Below the pieces are notes generated by a model. That model searched no databases. It was not told where the DNA came from and was given only the letters and a program-made list of their open reading frames with translations. From Parabacteroides sp. (GTDB lineage: Bacteria; Bacteroidota; Bacteroidia; Bacteroidales; Tannerellaceae): DNA of 64,000 nt. Position numbers and translations under genes: made by a program. Of this stretch, positions 7,055 to 16,482 are shown in pieces (within the stretch, counting starts at the first letter, position 1; each line of letters opens with the position of its first letter). The stretch spans positions 45,803 through 109,802 of the forward strand of contig JAGBDR010000016.1 of NCBI GenBank assembly GCA_017937385.1, given 5' to 3'.

Positions 7055-8629
7055 TTATCCGTTCTTCAACACATCCTCTTTATCCGGAGCACCGGGTTCG
7101 GGTGTCGATTCCGGATGGAAGGGGTTGAAGTAGTAAATACCTTTTTCACCGAGGAATTGCAGGAAATAGGGCAGTTTCTGCATGAAGAGGCTGCATTCTT
7201 TCGACTTGGCAGGTGTCCAGGCGGATTCGGCCACAGCGACCAAGCGGGGGAATGTCTTGTAGTCCAGCCGTTTGGCATCGGCTACCCGTTCTGTCCAGAG
7301 GGAGAATTGGAGTCCCATCACCTGGTCTTCATAATCGCGCGTCAGATGAAGGATCGGTTCCGGAAAACGGTAGATGTCTTCAACCGGATTGAAGCCGCCC
7401 CACACGCGGCCCACCTTATGGCCGCCATATTGGATGAAGTCGGCATACAACGGACGGCGCGGGGTCATAATCACCCGGTAGCCGTTTTCGAGCGCTTTCA
7501 CCAACTGGTGTTTCCGGTCGTGGCGCCACCACATGACGACCGCCTTGTCGGGAGAGACACCGGCGTCGATCATCTCGTCCCAGCCGATCATCGTCTTGCC
7601 TTTGGATGCGACGATATCGGCGGCGCGGCGAATGAAATAGTGTTCAAGCCCAGTCTCATTGCCCAATTTCTTATCTTTGATGAACTGTTGGATCTCAGGA
7701 TCGGTAAACCAGCTTTGGTTGCCGTAGTGCACCTCGTCGCCACCGATGTGGATATAAGGAGACGGGAACAGGGCGACGATCTCGTCGAGCACGTTGCTGA
7801 TAAACTCAAACGTCTCTTCCTTGCAAGGATGGAACGTGAAATGCTGCCATTTCCCCTCGCCTCCACCGGAGATTTCGGGATAGGAACGGCAGACGGCGGT
7901 AGCATGGCCCGGCATATCGAACTCAGGAACGACCAGGATGTGGCGGTCGGCGGCGTATGCCACGATCTCCTTGATCTCTTCCTGGGTGTAGAATGCGGCA
8001 GGTGCTTTCGGGTCGTGCCAGTTGCCGACAGCTCCTTCGACGGTCAGTTTCGGATAACGCTTGATCTCGATGCGCCAGCCCGGTTCGTCGGTCAAATGCC
8101 AATGGAACACGTTCAGGCGAAGAGAGGCCATGATATCTAAATATTGCTTCACCTTCTCTTTGCCGAAAAAGTGGCGGCTCTCGTCGAGCATGAAACCCCG
8201 CCAGCCGTAGCGGGGCTGGTCCTGGATCTTGCAGGCTCTCACGTTGCCTTTTCCGAAACGGGAGAGTTGCAAAAGAGCCTCTTTCGCATAAAACAGGCCG
8301 GCTTCGGAAGAGGCTTGCAGCAAGATGTGGTCCGGTTCGACAGCAAGCGTATAGGCTTCATCGGCCAGCTTGCCGCTGTCTGTCAGTTCCAGCCGGATGG
8401 TTCCGCTGGCAGGCGACGATTGCATACCGGCCTCTTTCAACTCGGCCGGCAACTGGGCGGCCAGCTTGTCGGCATACCCGCCGTTTCCCTGTACTTGGAG
8501 ATTCTTCCCGATCACAAAAGAGCCTTTCCCGCTCTGAACTTTCGCAGGGGTCGGGAACAAAGGTTGTTGTGCCACGACCGGCAACATGCATAGAAGTAGT
8601 AATGTGCTTAAATAAATTAGTTTCCTCAT
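7055..8629 (-). CDS. Secreted beta-N-acetylhexosaminidase (GH20)
   Basis: The protein starts with a signal peptide (about residues 1-20, ending VVAQ), then a GH20 N-terminal domain (about 22-137) and the catalytic barrel. The catalytic pair is Asp298-Glu299 in HIGGDEVHYG; the barrel entry RGFMLDESRHFF and NVFHWHLTDEPGWR are also diagnostic. GH20 enzymes remove terminal GlcNAc or GalNAc by substrate-assisted catalysis, in the periplasm or on the surface. With the sialidase and GH2 enzyme nearby, the natural role is trimming of mucin or N-glycan antennae. The length (524) lacks the C-terminal carbohydrate-binding domains of longer homologues. A minus-strand promoter box lies at 8656-8649. It converges with the helicase gene. 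Confidence 0.92.
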   Translation of the reverse strand: MRKLIYLSTLLLLCMLPVVAQQPLFPTPAKVQSGKGSFVIGKNLQVQGNGGYADKLAAQLPAELKEAGMQSSPASGTIRLELTDSGKLADEAYTLAVEPDHILLQASSEAGLFYAKEALLQLSRFGKGNVRACKIQDQPRYGWRGFMLDESRHFFGKEKVKQYLDIMASLRLNVFHWHLTDEPGWRIEIKRYPKLTVEGAVGNWHDPKAPAAFYTQEEIKEIVAYAADRHILVVPEFDMPGHATAVCRSYPEISGGGEGKWQHFTFHPCKEETFEFISNVLDEIVALFPSPYIHIGGDEVHYGNQSWFTDPEIQQFIKDKKLGNETGLEHYFIRRAADIVASKGKTMIGWDEMIDAGVSPDKAVVMWWRHDRKHQLVKALENGYRVIMTPRRPLYADFIQYGGHKVGRVWGGFNPVEDIYRFPEPILHLTRDYEDQVMGLQFSLWTERVADAKRLDYKTFPRLVAVAESAWTPAKSKECSLFMQKLPYFLQFLGEKGIYYFNPFHPESTPEPGAPDKEDVLKNG

Positions 8630-8648
8630 GATTTATCTTATTATTGGG

Positions 8649-8656
8649 CAAATATA
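8649..8656 (-). promoter_or_regulatory. -7 promoter box for the GH20 gene
   Basis: The minus strand reads TATATTTG 20 bases before the start codon, implying a very short leader. Confidence 0.45.
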
Positions 8657-8702
8657 TATATAAAATTCATATCTTTAACCGCTGAACAAAATAACAAAAC
8701 TC

Positions 8703-10313
8703 ATGAATAGATTTTTTATCCTAACAATCACGCTGATCGGTTACGGTTGTAACCTTGGGGCTCAGGAAATCGAATATTCCCGGCCGGTCAACACGCCCGA
8801 AAGCTGCACAAGCATCATGGTCGGCAAAAAAGCCTCGGCTGACGGCTCGGTGCTGACCAGTCATACTTGCGACGGAAACTACCGTACCTGGATGGATATT
8901 GTCCCGGCTGCCCATTACGAGCGCGACACGACGGTCGCTATCTATGACGGCCGTATGCACACTGAATATCCGGCCGACCGCACGAACATGGAACTGAAAG
9001 GGACGATACCGGAGGCCCGTTCGACTTACCAGTTCCTGAACACCGCCTATCCTTGTCTCAACGAGAAACAGTTGGGGATCGGCGAGACCACCATCTCCGG
9101 ACGCAAGGAGTTGCAGAACACGAAAGGAATGTTCCGGATCGAGGAACTGGAAAAGATCGCTTTGCAACGTTGCACGACGGCACGCGAGGCGATCCAGTTG
9201 ATCGGCCGGTTGGTCGCCGAATACGGATACGGGGATTCGGGCGAATGCCTGACGATCGCCGATCCGAACGAAGTCTGGCATTTCGAGGTGTTTGGGGAAG
9301 GGCCGGACAAGATCGGAGGCGTATGGGCGGCCGTTCGCATCCCGGATGACCATGTGGGCGTATCGGCCAACATCCCGCGTATCTCGACAATCGACCCGAA
9401 AGACAAGGAGCATTATATGGTTTCGGAAAACGTATTTTCGGTTGCCAAGAAGCTGGGTTTCTGGGACGGCAAAGAGCCGTTCAAGTTCTGGAAAGCCTAT
9501 AGCGGAGGGAACTATTTCGGCGAACCGAAGGCGTTCAGCATCCGCGAATATTTTATCCTGAATGCATTGGCACCCTCGCTCAACCTGTCGTACGACGCGG
9601 AAGAACTGCCGATCAGCGTCAAACCCGACAAAGCGGTTTCCGTAACGGATGTGATGGCATTGCTTCGCCAGACGTATGAGGGAACGGAATGGGACGTAAC
9701 GAAGAACCTGAAGATAGCGGTTAAGAACCGGGAAACCCAGGAAACAGATACGATCACGAGCCCGGCGGCTAATCCTTGGATGGGAACGGATATGGTGAAT
9801 ATGTTGAACGGTGTGAAGGAAGGGACGGTGACTCGCAACCGTTTGGTGGCGGTTCCGCAATGTTCTTATTCACACGTGATACAGCTTCGCAGCTGGCTGC
9901 CTGATGCCGTGGGTGGTGTCGCTTGGTTGTCGTTCGACAATCCGGGACAGAGCCCGCGTATCCCGATCTTTGCCGGTACGACCGACCTGCCGGCCGCTTT
10001 CGGTATTTGCGGACAGCACCGCCACCGGGAGGATGGAATCGTATGGAAATACCGGACGGCAAACAAGCTGGCGACGGTGCGCTGGGGAGTGACCCGAGAC
10101 AAGGTCAACGGTGCAGTCGCCCATTTCGAGGAAAAAGGACTGTCGGAAATGCCTTTCGTAGAAAGCCGCTACAAAGAGTTGCAAAACAGCAAGGGAGAAG
10201 AGGCGGCACGTGCCTTCTTGACCGGTTACACGGCCGATTTCGCTGGCGCGACCATCCAGCGCTGGCAAGAGATGGCAGACGAGTTCTGGAAGATGTTCGC
10301 AAGAGGATTTTGA
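8703..10313 (+). CDS. Exported C69-family dipeptidase (PepD/U34 type)
   Basis: A signal peptide (about residues 1-20) precedes PESCTSIMVGKKASADGSVL, the start of the mature N-terminal nucleophile domain; Cys35 is the predicted catalytic residue, exposed by removal of the leader as in other C69 enzymes. TSHTCDGNYRTWMD is also characteristic. The length of 536 residues is normal for the family, which cleaves dipeptides, here in the periplasm or cell envelope. The gene is followed closely by a C1-type exopeptidase, so the two probably act together on peptide scavenging. A weak TATCTTTA at 8669 could be its -7 box. Confidence 0.88.
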   Translation: MNRFFILTITLIGYGCNLGAQEIEYSRPVNTPESCTSIMVGKKASADGSVLTSHTCDGNYRTWMDIVPAAHYERDTTVAIYDGRMHTEYPADRTNMELKGTIPEARSTYQFLNTAYPCLNEKQLGIGETTISGRKELQNTKGMFRIEELEKIALQRCTTAREAIQLIGRLVAEYGYGDSGECLTIADPNEVWHFEVFGEGPDKIGGVWAAVRIPDDHVGVSANIPRISTIDPKDKEHYMVSENVFSVAKKLGFWDGKEPFKFWKAYSGGNYFGEPKAFSIREYFILNALAPSLNLSYDAEELPISVKPDKAVSVTDVMALLRQTYEGTEWDVTKNLKIAVKNRETQETDTITSPAANPWMGTDMVNMLNGVKEGTVTRNRLVAVPQCSYSHVIQLRSWLPDAVGGVAWLSFDNPGQSPRIPIFAGTTDLPAAFGICGQHRHREDGIVWKYRTANKLATVRWGVTRDKVNGAVAHFEEKGLSEMPFVESRYKELQNSKGEEAARAFLTGYTADFAGATIQRWQEMADEFWKMFARGF

Positions 10314-10314
10314 G

Positions 10315-10349
10315 CAATTGACAATTGACAATTGAGAATTGACAATTAA
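10315..10349 (+). repeat. Heptanucleotide tandem repeat, five units of CAATTGA
   Basis: Five consecutive 7-bp units (CAATTGA three times, then GAATTGA, CAATTAA) begin just after the C69 peptidase stop codon. Each unit contains AATT, giving partial dyad symmetry. Confidence 0.9.
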
Positions 10350-10354
10350 TTCAT

Positions 10355-10396
10355 AAATCAAAAATCAAAAATCATAAATCATAAATCATAATTCAT
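10355..10396 (+). repeat. Heptanucleotide tandem repeat, six units of AAATCAT, running into a start codon
   Basis: Six 7-bp units (AAATCAA twice, AAATCAT three times, AATTCAT once). The last unit supplies the first two bases of the ATG at 10395 of the next gene, so unit gain or loss would change the leader directly before translation starts. Confidence 0.9.
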
Positions 10397-11567
10397 GAAA
10401 CCAATCGTTTTATCTTGTATGTTGGCTTGCGCGGTTTCGGCTGCGTTTGGCCAAGGGTACCAATTTACGGAGGTGGTAACGGTTCCCGCGACTCCGGTCA
10501 AAAACCAGGCGGCAACAGGCACTTGCTGGTGCTTTGCCACGACTTCGTTTATGGAATCCGAACTGCTTCGCATGGGCAAAGGCACGTATGACCTGTCGGA
10601 GATGTTCATCGTCCGCCAAAAGTATATGAACCAGTTACAGGACAACTACCTGCGCCGGGGCAACGGCAACATCGGGCAAGGGAGCCTTTCGCATACCTTT
10701 ATGAATGCATACCGACAAGTGGGGATTGTCCCGGAAGAGGTGTATTCAGGAATCAACTACGGTTCCGAACGGCATAATCATAGCGAGATGGTCCGTTATA
10801 TGCACGCCCTTGCGGATGTGGCGGTGAAATCAAAAAACCGTAGCCCGGAATATGACAAACTGATCGACAACCTGTTCGACACCTATTTGGGGAAATTGCC
10901 GGAAAAATTCACCTACAAAGGAAAAGAGTATACACCGAAGTCATTCGCCGAATCATTGGGGTTGGATATGGATGACTATATCGAACTGACCAGTTTCACG
11001 CATCATCCGTATTATGTGAAGTTCGATGTGGAAGTACCCGACAACTGGGAGCATTCCCTCATGTACAACCTGCCGCTTGATGAAATGATGGAGACGGTAG
11101 ATTATGCTTTGAATAACGGCTATACGGTATGCTGGGACGGTGACGTGAGCGAAAAGGGATTCTCTTTTACCAACGGTGTCGCCATCAATCCGGAAGTGAA
11201 GAAGGTGGAAGACTTGTCAGACACGGACCGTGCCCGTTTCGAGAAATTAGGTGAAAAGGAACGTTTGGAAGAGGTGTTCAAGTTCGAACGTCCTTACCCG
11301 GAAATCAACGTGACTCCGGAAGTGCGTCAGGCAGGTTTCGAATCGTTCGTGACGACCGATGACCATCTGATGCACGTGACCGGCATCACGAAAGACCAGA
11401 ACGGCACGAAATATTACATCACCAAGAACTCATGGGGCACCGACCGCAACAAATTCGGCGGTTACCTGAACATGTCGGAGAGCTTCGTCCGCGCCAAAAC
11501 CATCTATGTGATGGTTCATAAGAATGCGATCCCGAAAGCGATCAAGACAAAGTTAGGAATCAAATAA
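10395..11567 (+). CDS. Exported C1-family peptidase (bleomycin hydrolase/aminopeptidase C type)
   Basis: A signal peptide of about 19 residues (ending AAFGQ) precedes a papain-fold domain. Catalytic Cys44 lies in ATGTCWCFAT, His324 in DDHLMHVTG and Asn345 in TKNSWGTD, in the order and spacing of the bleomycin hydrolase/PepC group. At 390 residues it is shorter than cytoplasmic PepC and, unlike it, exported. Expected activity is aminopeptidase or peptide trimming in the periplasm, matching the C69 dipeptidase upstream (81 bp gap, same strand). The gap is made almost wholly of two heptanucleotide repeats, so an independent promoter is not evident and the pair is probably co-transcribed. Confidence 0.88.
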   Translation: MKPIVLSCMLACAVSAAFGQGYQFTEVVTVPATPVKNQAATGTCWCFATTSFMESELLRMGKGTYDLSEMFIVRQKYMNQLQDNYLRRGNGNIGQGSLSHTFMNAYRQVGIVPEEVYSGINYGSERHNHSEMVRYMHALADVAVKSKNRSPEYDKLIDNLFDTYLGKLPEKFTYKGKEYTPKSFAESLGLDMDDYIELTSFTHHPYYVKFDVEVPDNWEHSLMYNLPLDEMMETVDYALNNGYTVCWDGDVSEKGFSFTNGVAINPEVKKVEDLSDTDRARFEKLGEKERLEEVFKFERPYPEINVTPEVRQAGFESFVTTDDHLMHVTGITKDQNGTKYYITKNSWGTDRNKFGGYLNMSESFVRAKTIYVMVHKNAIPKAIKTKLGIK

Positions 11568-11590
11568 TATATAATATACAAAAACACATT

Positions 11591-11808
11591 GTGTCAAAAA
11601 GCGCTGTAGGCGCTTCGCATAATAGCCCCAGGTTTCAACCTGGGGAAAGGTGTATCCCTCGTTGTGTTTGTACCCTGTAAGGGTACTGCAATGAATATAA
11701 ACTATATAGCAGCACCCTTACAGGGTGCCAACGGGGTACGGGAACATAACTCCCGGGGTTGAAACCCCGGGCTATTAAGCGAAGCGCCTACAGCGCTTTT
11801 CGACACAC
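11591..11808. repeat. Nested palindromic REP-like element, 218 bp
   Basis: The stretch is an imperfect inverted repeat centred near 11699. The outer arms are 11591-11629 (GTGTCAAAAAGCGCTGTAGG and on) and 11767-11806. Inside each arm is a hairpin: CCCCAGGTT/AACCTGGGG at 11626-11645 and CCCGGGGTT/AACCCCGGG at 11752-11771. An inner pair CCCTGTAAGGGT (11673-11684) and ACCCTTACAGGG (11714-11725) shares the same centre. The region separates a plus gene from the 3' end of a minus operon, where palindromes of this kind often act as bidirectional terminators. Confidence 0.85.
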
Positions 11809-11816
11809 CCTCCTAC

Positions 11817-11849
11817 TTTGCGAGGCGCTTACAGCGCCTTTTGACACAC
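11817..11849. repeat. Single REP-like unit
   Basis: A third copy of the GGCGCTTACAGCGCCTTTTG-type unit, ending GACACAC, next to the larger palindrome and just beyond the GH2 stop codon. Related solo copies are at 40422-40449 and 58295-58327. Confidence 0.8.
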
Positions 11850-11876
11850 TGCCTTGGTTATTTCGTCCGGAACGTA

Positions 11877-14876
11877 TCAGAACCGAATCTTCATCTCGCC
11901 ATAGCAAGGCACTGCTTCCAGCGTCTTGCAATAGTTGCCCCACGCAATTTCTGGGTAATCCCACTGGTTATTAATGTAAAGGATCAACTGTCCGTCTCCT
12001 CTTTTGGAAGTACGGCAAGCCAGAGAGGCATCTGGTGAACAAACCGTAAGCCCGGCTTTTCCGCCTGTTGCGGAAAGAGTATAACGATAGATATGCTCTT
12101 TCATGCCCTTTGCCATTTGCGTCAACGGGCGTTCGCAGTTGGCACCGGCATCCGCCCAGTAATAATAATTGTGCGTATCGGCTACCCAAGGTTGGGCTGG
12201 ATTCTCGCCATATCCTACTTGTTTCGGGTTGTAAAGGGACGTTTCGCCTGTGTTTCCGGCAAAAGCACCTTCGGGATAACAACTCCATATGCCTTTACGC
12301 TCCCATTGCAGATTGTCTAATTGTCCGGAAAGATAGAAAGACAAGCCCGTCTCACGCAGGTAGCCGTTCGGCTGGCCGGCAGCGATATAGCTGACATTCA
12401 TTTCCCCGTCGGCGGAGATCCGGATCGACAGATCCGTTTGCACATCCTTATAAGTACCGGAAAGGGCGACTTCGATCGCATTCTCTTTGCGGGTATACGT
12501 CAGGCTCTGTTTCTTCCAGTCGCTATCAGCGGTCAGGAATTTTTGCGCGCTCTTGCGTACTTCCGCTCCCGTCAGATGGTTCAGGTTGATATCGAGATGA
12601 AGGAACGGACCTTTCTCGATGACGACTTGTCCGTGGGAAGTCGCATTACAAATCAGACCGGTTTCTTTGGAGAACGGTATCTCGAAATGGCTGCCTTTGA
12701 CCGTCAGCATACCGGCCGTCTCTTCCACCTGCAACGTCCCGTTTACGGGAGTCGCATTCAGACCAGCGGAGCAGCGGTGGCAATCGTTGCCCAACGAAAC
12801 CTGTTCGGCATCCAACAGTTCGCCCGTAGCCGTATAGAACCGGATCGACAGCGGTTCGCCTTTCTCCCACGCCTCGGCAGGGATCACCAGCAACCCTTTC
12901 TGATGAGGTGCAATGGAAGGGGCGGTAAGTTCTTTTTCTGTTCCTTTGTACGTATACCGGATCTTGATCTCATTCAGGTCGGTATGATCGAACCGGTTGT
13001 ACACCGGAAGCAGCAGCCGTTGTCCGGACTGGAAAGAAGCCACCTCGGTCGTCAACAAACGAACCGGCGAATAGGCTTTCTTGGTTGCCCAGAATTCCGG
13101 TTTTTCCCGGCGCCAGACATCCACGATCCCCCACTCTCCGTAGCCGACACATTTCCCCTGATAGTCTTCCGGCTTGGCAGTACGGGCAAACTCTTTCCAA
13201 AAGGCCGTTCCCATTTTCGGTTCGGGCAACATGAACGTTTCATCCACATATCCCCAGATCGCGCCGCCTAGACCGCCGGGAGCCTCGAAAAGGCCACTCC
13301 ACATCTTTTCGATCGAATAGCCCCAGAATTCACGGATATTCGGATCTTCTTGCAAGGTAGCATAGGTGTAACAGGCCGGATGCGCCCATTCGTCGAACAG
13401 GGCCGGTATTCCCTCACCCTGGAATCCTCGGGTAGAACGGTTCCACTGGTTCAGGTTTCCGTTTACATCCTGGTAGTGCATGCTTAAAATGTCATAAATC
13501 GGCTTCTTCTCGCCGACCGATCCGGGATAGCTGAATATAACCGGCCGTGTCTTGTCGGTTGCTTTCACCCAATCCCAGCTTTGTTGGAAGTTCGTGCCAT
13601 AGACGCTTTCATTCCCGATGGACCAGAACAAGATGGACGGATGGGAACGGAACGACTTCACCATCTCGCGGCATTGCGAGAGATAGCGGGGGGTAAACTC
13701 GGCACTGTCCTGCGTTTTGCCCGGAGCATAATTCTTCTGGCGGTAGGTATCGACAAAGCAGACGGCCGTCTCACTCTCCACATAAACTCCGTAGCGGTCG
13801 CAATACTCCAGGAAACGTTCCGTAGGAGGATAATGCGAGGTGCGGACAAAGTTCATATTGGAACGTTTAAACAGGATCACATCGAGGCTGTCCAGTTCGG
13901 CAGTCGTCGTACGTCCCAAGGTCGGATGGATGTCGTGACGGCAAGCTCCCCGCAATTTCACGGGGGTGCCATTCACGAACATACGGTCTTTCTCGATCTT
14001 CACTTCTCGGAAACCGATACGGCGGTCGAAATGGCCGATCTCCTTTCCGTCCTTGCTGAGCGTGACGGTCAGCGTATACAGATTCGGATGTTCGGCATCC
14101 CATTTCAAGGGGTTCTTCACCGGCAGCTCATTCGTGTTCATCCCTGTTTGCAAGGAGAATCGGGACTGGGACAACGGATAGCGTTTGCCAGCAGGATCGG
14201 TCAGTGTATAGGTAACTTCAGCACCTCCGGCAACCGGGCTGTTATAACCGATCTTCAGGACGGCATCCCGATAGGTGCTATCCAAAAGTGTCTCGGCATA
14301 GAAATCATACAAGCAGGTTTCGGGTAATGCGAACAAGGTCACGTCGCGCAGGATCCCGCCGATCGGATGATGGGCATAGCCGGAAGCATACGAGATGTCG
14401 TCCAGGCGATCCGTCACTTCGAGGCGTATCTCGTTTTTCTTACTGGGACGGACAAAAGAGGTGACATCCGTCTCCCAACGGGTAAAGCCGCCATGATGCT
14501 CGCGGACAAATGTGCCGTTCACAAACAGGCGGGCATGGCTGTATACGCCATCAAAACGCAAGATTGTATGTTTGCCGGCATAATCGGCCGGAACGGTAAA
14601 CGACTTCCGGTAGGTGAACGGTTTGTCGTGTTCAATGGCATAGCCTTGCATGGCAGGCTCGCCGGGAACCTCGATCCGGGTCCATTTGCTATCCGGGGAA
14701 TACCGGAACTGCCACGTTCCACTCAGCAGAACGGCAGGCGATTCAACTCCCGCCAATTTCTGCAAGACAGGATAGGAGGCCTCATCAGGAAGCCTCTCCA
14801 TCTGTACAAATGCTTTCGTTTCTGACAACAGGAAGCTGCAACCGAAAGCGAACAGTATTGTCTTTATCTGTTTCAT
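11877..14876 (-). CDS. Exported GH2 family glycoside hydrolase (beta-galactosidase/glucuronidase type)
   Basis: The start at 14876 gives a signal-like N-terminus (about residues 1-22). Residues about 48-185 form the jelly-roll sugar-binding domain, 190-300 an immunoglobulin-like domain, and 300-600 the catalytic barrel with the general acid Glu423 in FWSIGNESVYG and the likely nucleophile Glu496 in LFDEWAHP. C-terminal beta domains complete the 999 residues. GH2 members release beta-linked galactose, glucuronate, mannose or related sugars; the exact bond is not decidable here. It is the last gene of the minus operon, 17 bp after the SSS symporter, which argues that it frees the sugar that the operon imports and degrades. 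The 5' extension to 14903 was rejected. Confidence 0.85.
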   Translation of the reverse strand: MKQIKTILFAFGCSFLLSETKAFVQMERLPDEASYPVLQKLAGVESPAVLLSGTWQFRYSPDSKWTRIEVPGEPAMQGYAIEHDKPFTYRKSFTVPADYAGKHTILRFDGVYSHARLFVNGTFVREHHGGFTRWETDVTSFVRPSKKNEIRLEVTDRLDDISYASGYAHHPIGGILRDVTLFALPETCLYDFYAETLLDSTYRDAVLKIGYNSPVAGGAEVTYTLTDPAGKRYPLSQSRFSLQTGMNTNELPVKNPLKWDAEHPNLYTLTVTLSKDGKEIGHFDRRIGFREVKIEKDRMFVNGTPVKLRGACRHDIHPTLGRTTTAELDSLDVILFKRSNMNFVRTSHYPPTERFLEYCDRYGVYVESETAVCFVDTYRQKNYAPGKTQDSAEFTPRYLSQCREMVKSFRSHPSILFWSIGNESVYGTNFQQSWDWVKATDKTRPVIFSYPGSVGEKKPIYDILSMHYQDVNGNLNQWNRSTRGFQGEGIPALFDEWAHPACYTYATLQEDPNIREFWGYSIEKMWSGLFEAPGGLGGAIWGYVDETFMLPEPKMGTAFWKEFARTAKPEDYQGKCVGYGEWGIVDVWRREKPEFWATKKAYSPVRLLTTEVASFQSGQRLLLPVYNRFDHTDLNEIKIRYTYKGTEKELTAPSIAPHQKGLLVIPAEAWEKGEPLSIRFYTATGELLDAEQVSLGNDCHRCSAGLNATPVNGTLQVEETAGMLTVKGSHFEIPFSKETGLICNATSHGQVVIEKGPFLHLDINLNHLTGAEVRKSAQKFLTADSDWKKQSLTYTRKENAIEVALSGTYKDVQTDLSIRISADGEMNVSYIAAGQPNGYLRETGLSFYLSGQLDNLQWERKGIWSCYPEGAFAGNTGETSLYNPKQVGYGENPAQPWVADTHNYYYWADAGANCERPLTQMAKGMKEHIYRYTLSATGGKAGLTVCSPDASLACRTSKRGDGQLILYINNQWDYPEIAWGNYCKTLEAVPCYGEMKIRF

Positions 14877-14893
14877 GTTATCTGTATTTAAAT

Positions 14894-16447
14894 TTACCAC
14901 CAAAAATAATAAAAGCCTATTAATATCGCCAATATGGCTATCGATATCACATTGAATATCCGGCCGGTATGGAACAACGCCGGGTCATGCCGCGTATAAG
15001 CATTCATCGGTTGGTCTTTTTTCCCAAACACGACAATGAGCGCACAACACATCAGGAATACAATCCCCATCCGGTCCATCCAAGGCAATTCGGGGCAAAG
15101 GAATTTCAAGCCGAAAGAGAAAACGAACGAACCCAATGCCGCTGCCAACGCCCCGTTTGCTGTCGCCCGTTTATAGAAAAAGCCGGCTAAGAAGATCGAC
15201 AAGGCACCCGGACTGACAAAGCCGGTAAACTCCTGGATATACTGGAAAGCCTGGTCCAGCCCCGACAACATCGGAGCGATCAGCACGGCTATCAGCAACG
15301 AACCGAAACTGGTCCACCGCCCGGTGCGGACCAGTTCTTTCTGTCCTGCCTCTTTTTGAAAATAAGAGCGGTAGATATCCATTGTAAAAATCGTAGAAAT
15401 ACTGTTCATCATCGAAGCGAGCGAACTGACGATTGCGGCGGTCAAGGCAGCAAACGCCACTCCCTTCACCCCCACCGGAAGCAGATTGCCGAGCAGCCAT
15501 GGATAAGCCTCGTCCGATTTCTCCAACGGAGCCTCCAATGCAAAAGCGGCAATCCCCGGAATCACGACCAACAGCGGTATGAACAATTTGATGAAACCGG
15601 CGAAAAGCATCCCGTTCTGTGCCTCCCGGAGCGATTTGGCGGCCAAGGCCCGCTGGATGATATACTGGTTACATCCCCAGTAATACAGATTGGCCACCCA
15701 TAGGCCACCGAGAATCACGGAGATACCCGGCAGGTCTTTATATCCGGGATGCGACTTGTCGAGGATCAGATGAAATTTATCGCTTGTTTGGCCATAGAGG
15801 TTGACCATTCCCTGGTACACCCCGCTACCTTCTCCCAAAAGATCCAGGGCGATATAGGCAGTGATCAGCCCGCCGCCAACCAAAAACACAACCTGGATCA
15901 CATCCGTCAGCGCCACCGCTTTCAATCCTCCGTAGATCGAATAGATACCGGCAAAAGCGGCCAGTCCGATTATACCGTACAGTATCGGGATCCCCATCAC
16001 CTTCTCGATCGTTAAGGCACCCAAATACAAGATGGAGGTCAGATTGATAAAAACAAACACGGCCAGCCAGAAAAGGGCCATCACCGTCTTGACACGCTTA
16101 TCAAAACGCTCTTCAAGGAATTGGGGCATCGTGAAGATCTTCTTCTCCAAAAAGATCGGGATAAAGAACTTCGCCACGATAATCAGCCCGAGGGCTGCTA
16201 TCCATTCATAAGTCGCCATTGCCAGCCCTATGGCATAGCCGGAACCGGACATGCCGACAAACTGCTCGGCCGAAATATTGGAGGCAATGATAGAAGCACC
16301 TATCGCCCACCAGGCAAGTCCGCGCCCTGCCAGGAAATAATCTCCGGCATCCCGCTCTTCGCCTTTCTTGCCACACGAAACAAAAAGGCCGACGCAAAGG
16401 ATCAGGGAACAGTAAGCAATAAAAATTATAAGATCGATTGTGTTCAT
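14894..16447 (-). CDS. Sodium/solute symporter (SSS/SGLT family)
   Basis: The 517-residue protein has about 14 membrane helices and the SSS pattern: an N-terminal helix, the segment DYFLAGRGLAWWAIGASIIASNISAEQ (Na+ site region) and GLKAVALTDVIQ in the middle. The closest named subgroup by appearance is SGLT-type sugar symporters. It should sit in the inner membrane and import a monosaccharide or sugar acid with Na+. It lies between the SDR gene (35 bp upstream) and the GH2 gene (17 bp downstream) in a five-gene minus operon, so its cargo is most likely the product of the GH2 enzyme and the substrate of the dehydratase and SDR. Confidence 0.87.
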   Translation of the reverse strand: MNTIDLIIFIAYCSLILCVGLFVSCGKKGEERDAGDYFLAGRGLAWWAIGASIIASNISAEQFVGMSGSGYAIGLAMATYEWIAALGLIIVAKFFIPIFLEKKIFTMPQFLEERFDKRVKTVMALFWLAVFVFINLTSILYLGALTIEKVMGIPILYGIIGLAAFAGIYSIYGGLKAVALTDVIQVVFLVGGGLITAYIALDLLGEGSGVYQGMVNLYGQTSDKFHLILDKSHPGYKDLPGISVILGGLWVANLYYWGCNQYIIQRALAAKSLREAQNGMLFAGFIKLFIPLLVVIPGIAAFALEAPLEKSDEAYPWLLGNLLPVGVKGVAFAALTAAIVSSLASMMNSISTIFTMDIYRSYFQKEAGQKELVRTGRWTSFGSLLIAVLIAPMLSGLDQAFQYIQEFTGFVSPGALSIFLAGFFYKRATANGALAAALGSFVFSFGLKFLCPELPWMDRMGIVFLMCCALIVVFGKKDQPMNAYTRHDPALFHTGRIFNVISIAILAILIGFYYFWW

Positions 16448-16482
16448 GATATCAGTTTTAATAAAAATTCAAGGACAGACGG

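Noticed and set aside
7115-8140. 341-residue plus-strand open frame over the GH20 gene
   Set aside because: Antisense to a complete GH20 enzyme with intact active site; no signal, motif or promoter box.
11667-11730. CCCTGTAAGGGT inverted repeat as a regulator operator
   Set aside because: It shares its centre with the larger REP-like palindrome and lies between convergent gene ends, so it is better explained as part of that element.
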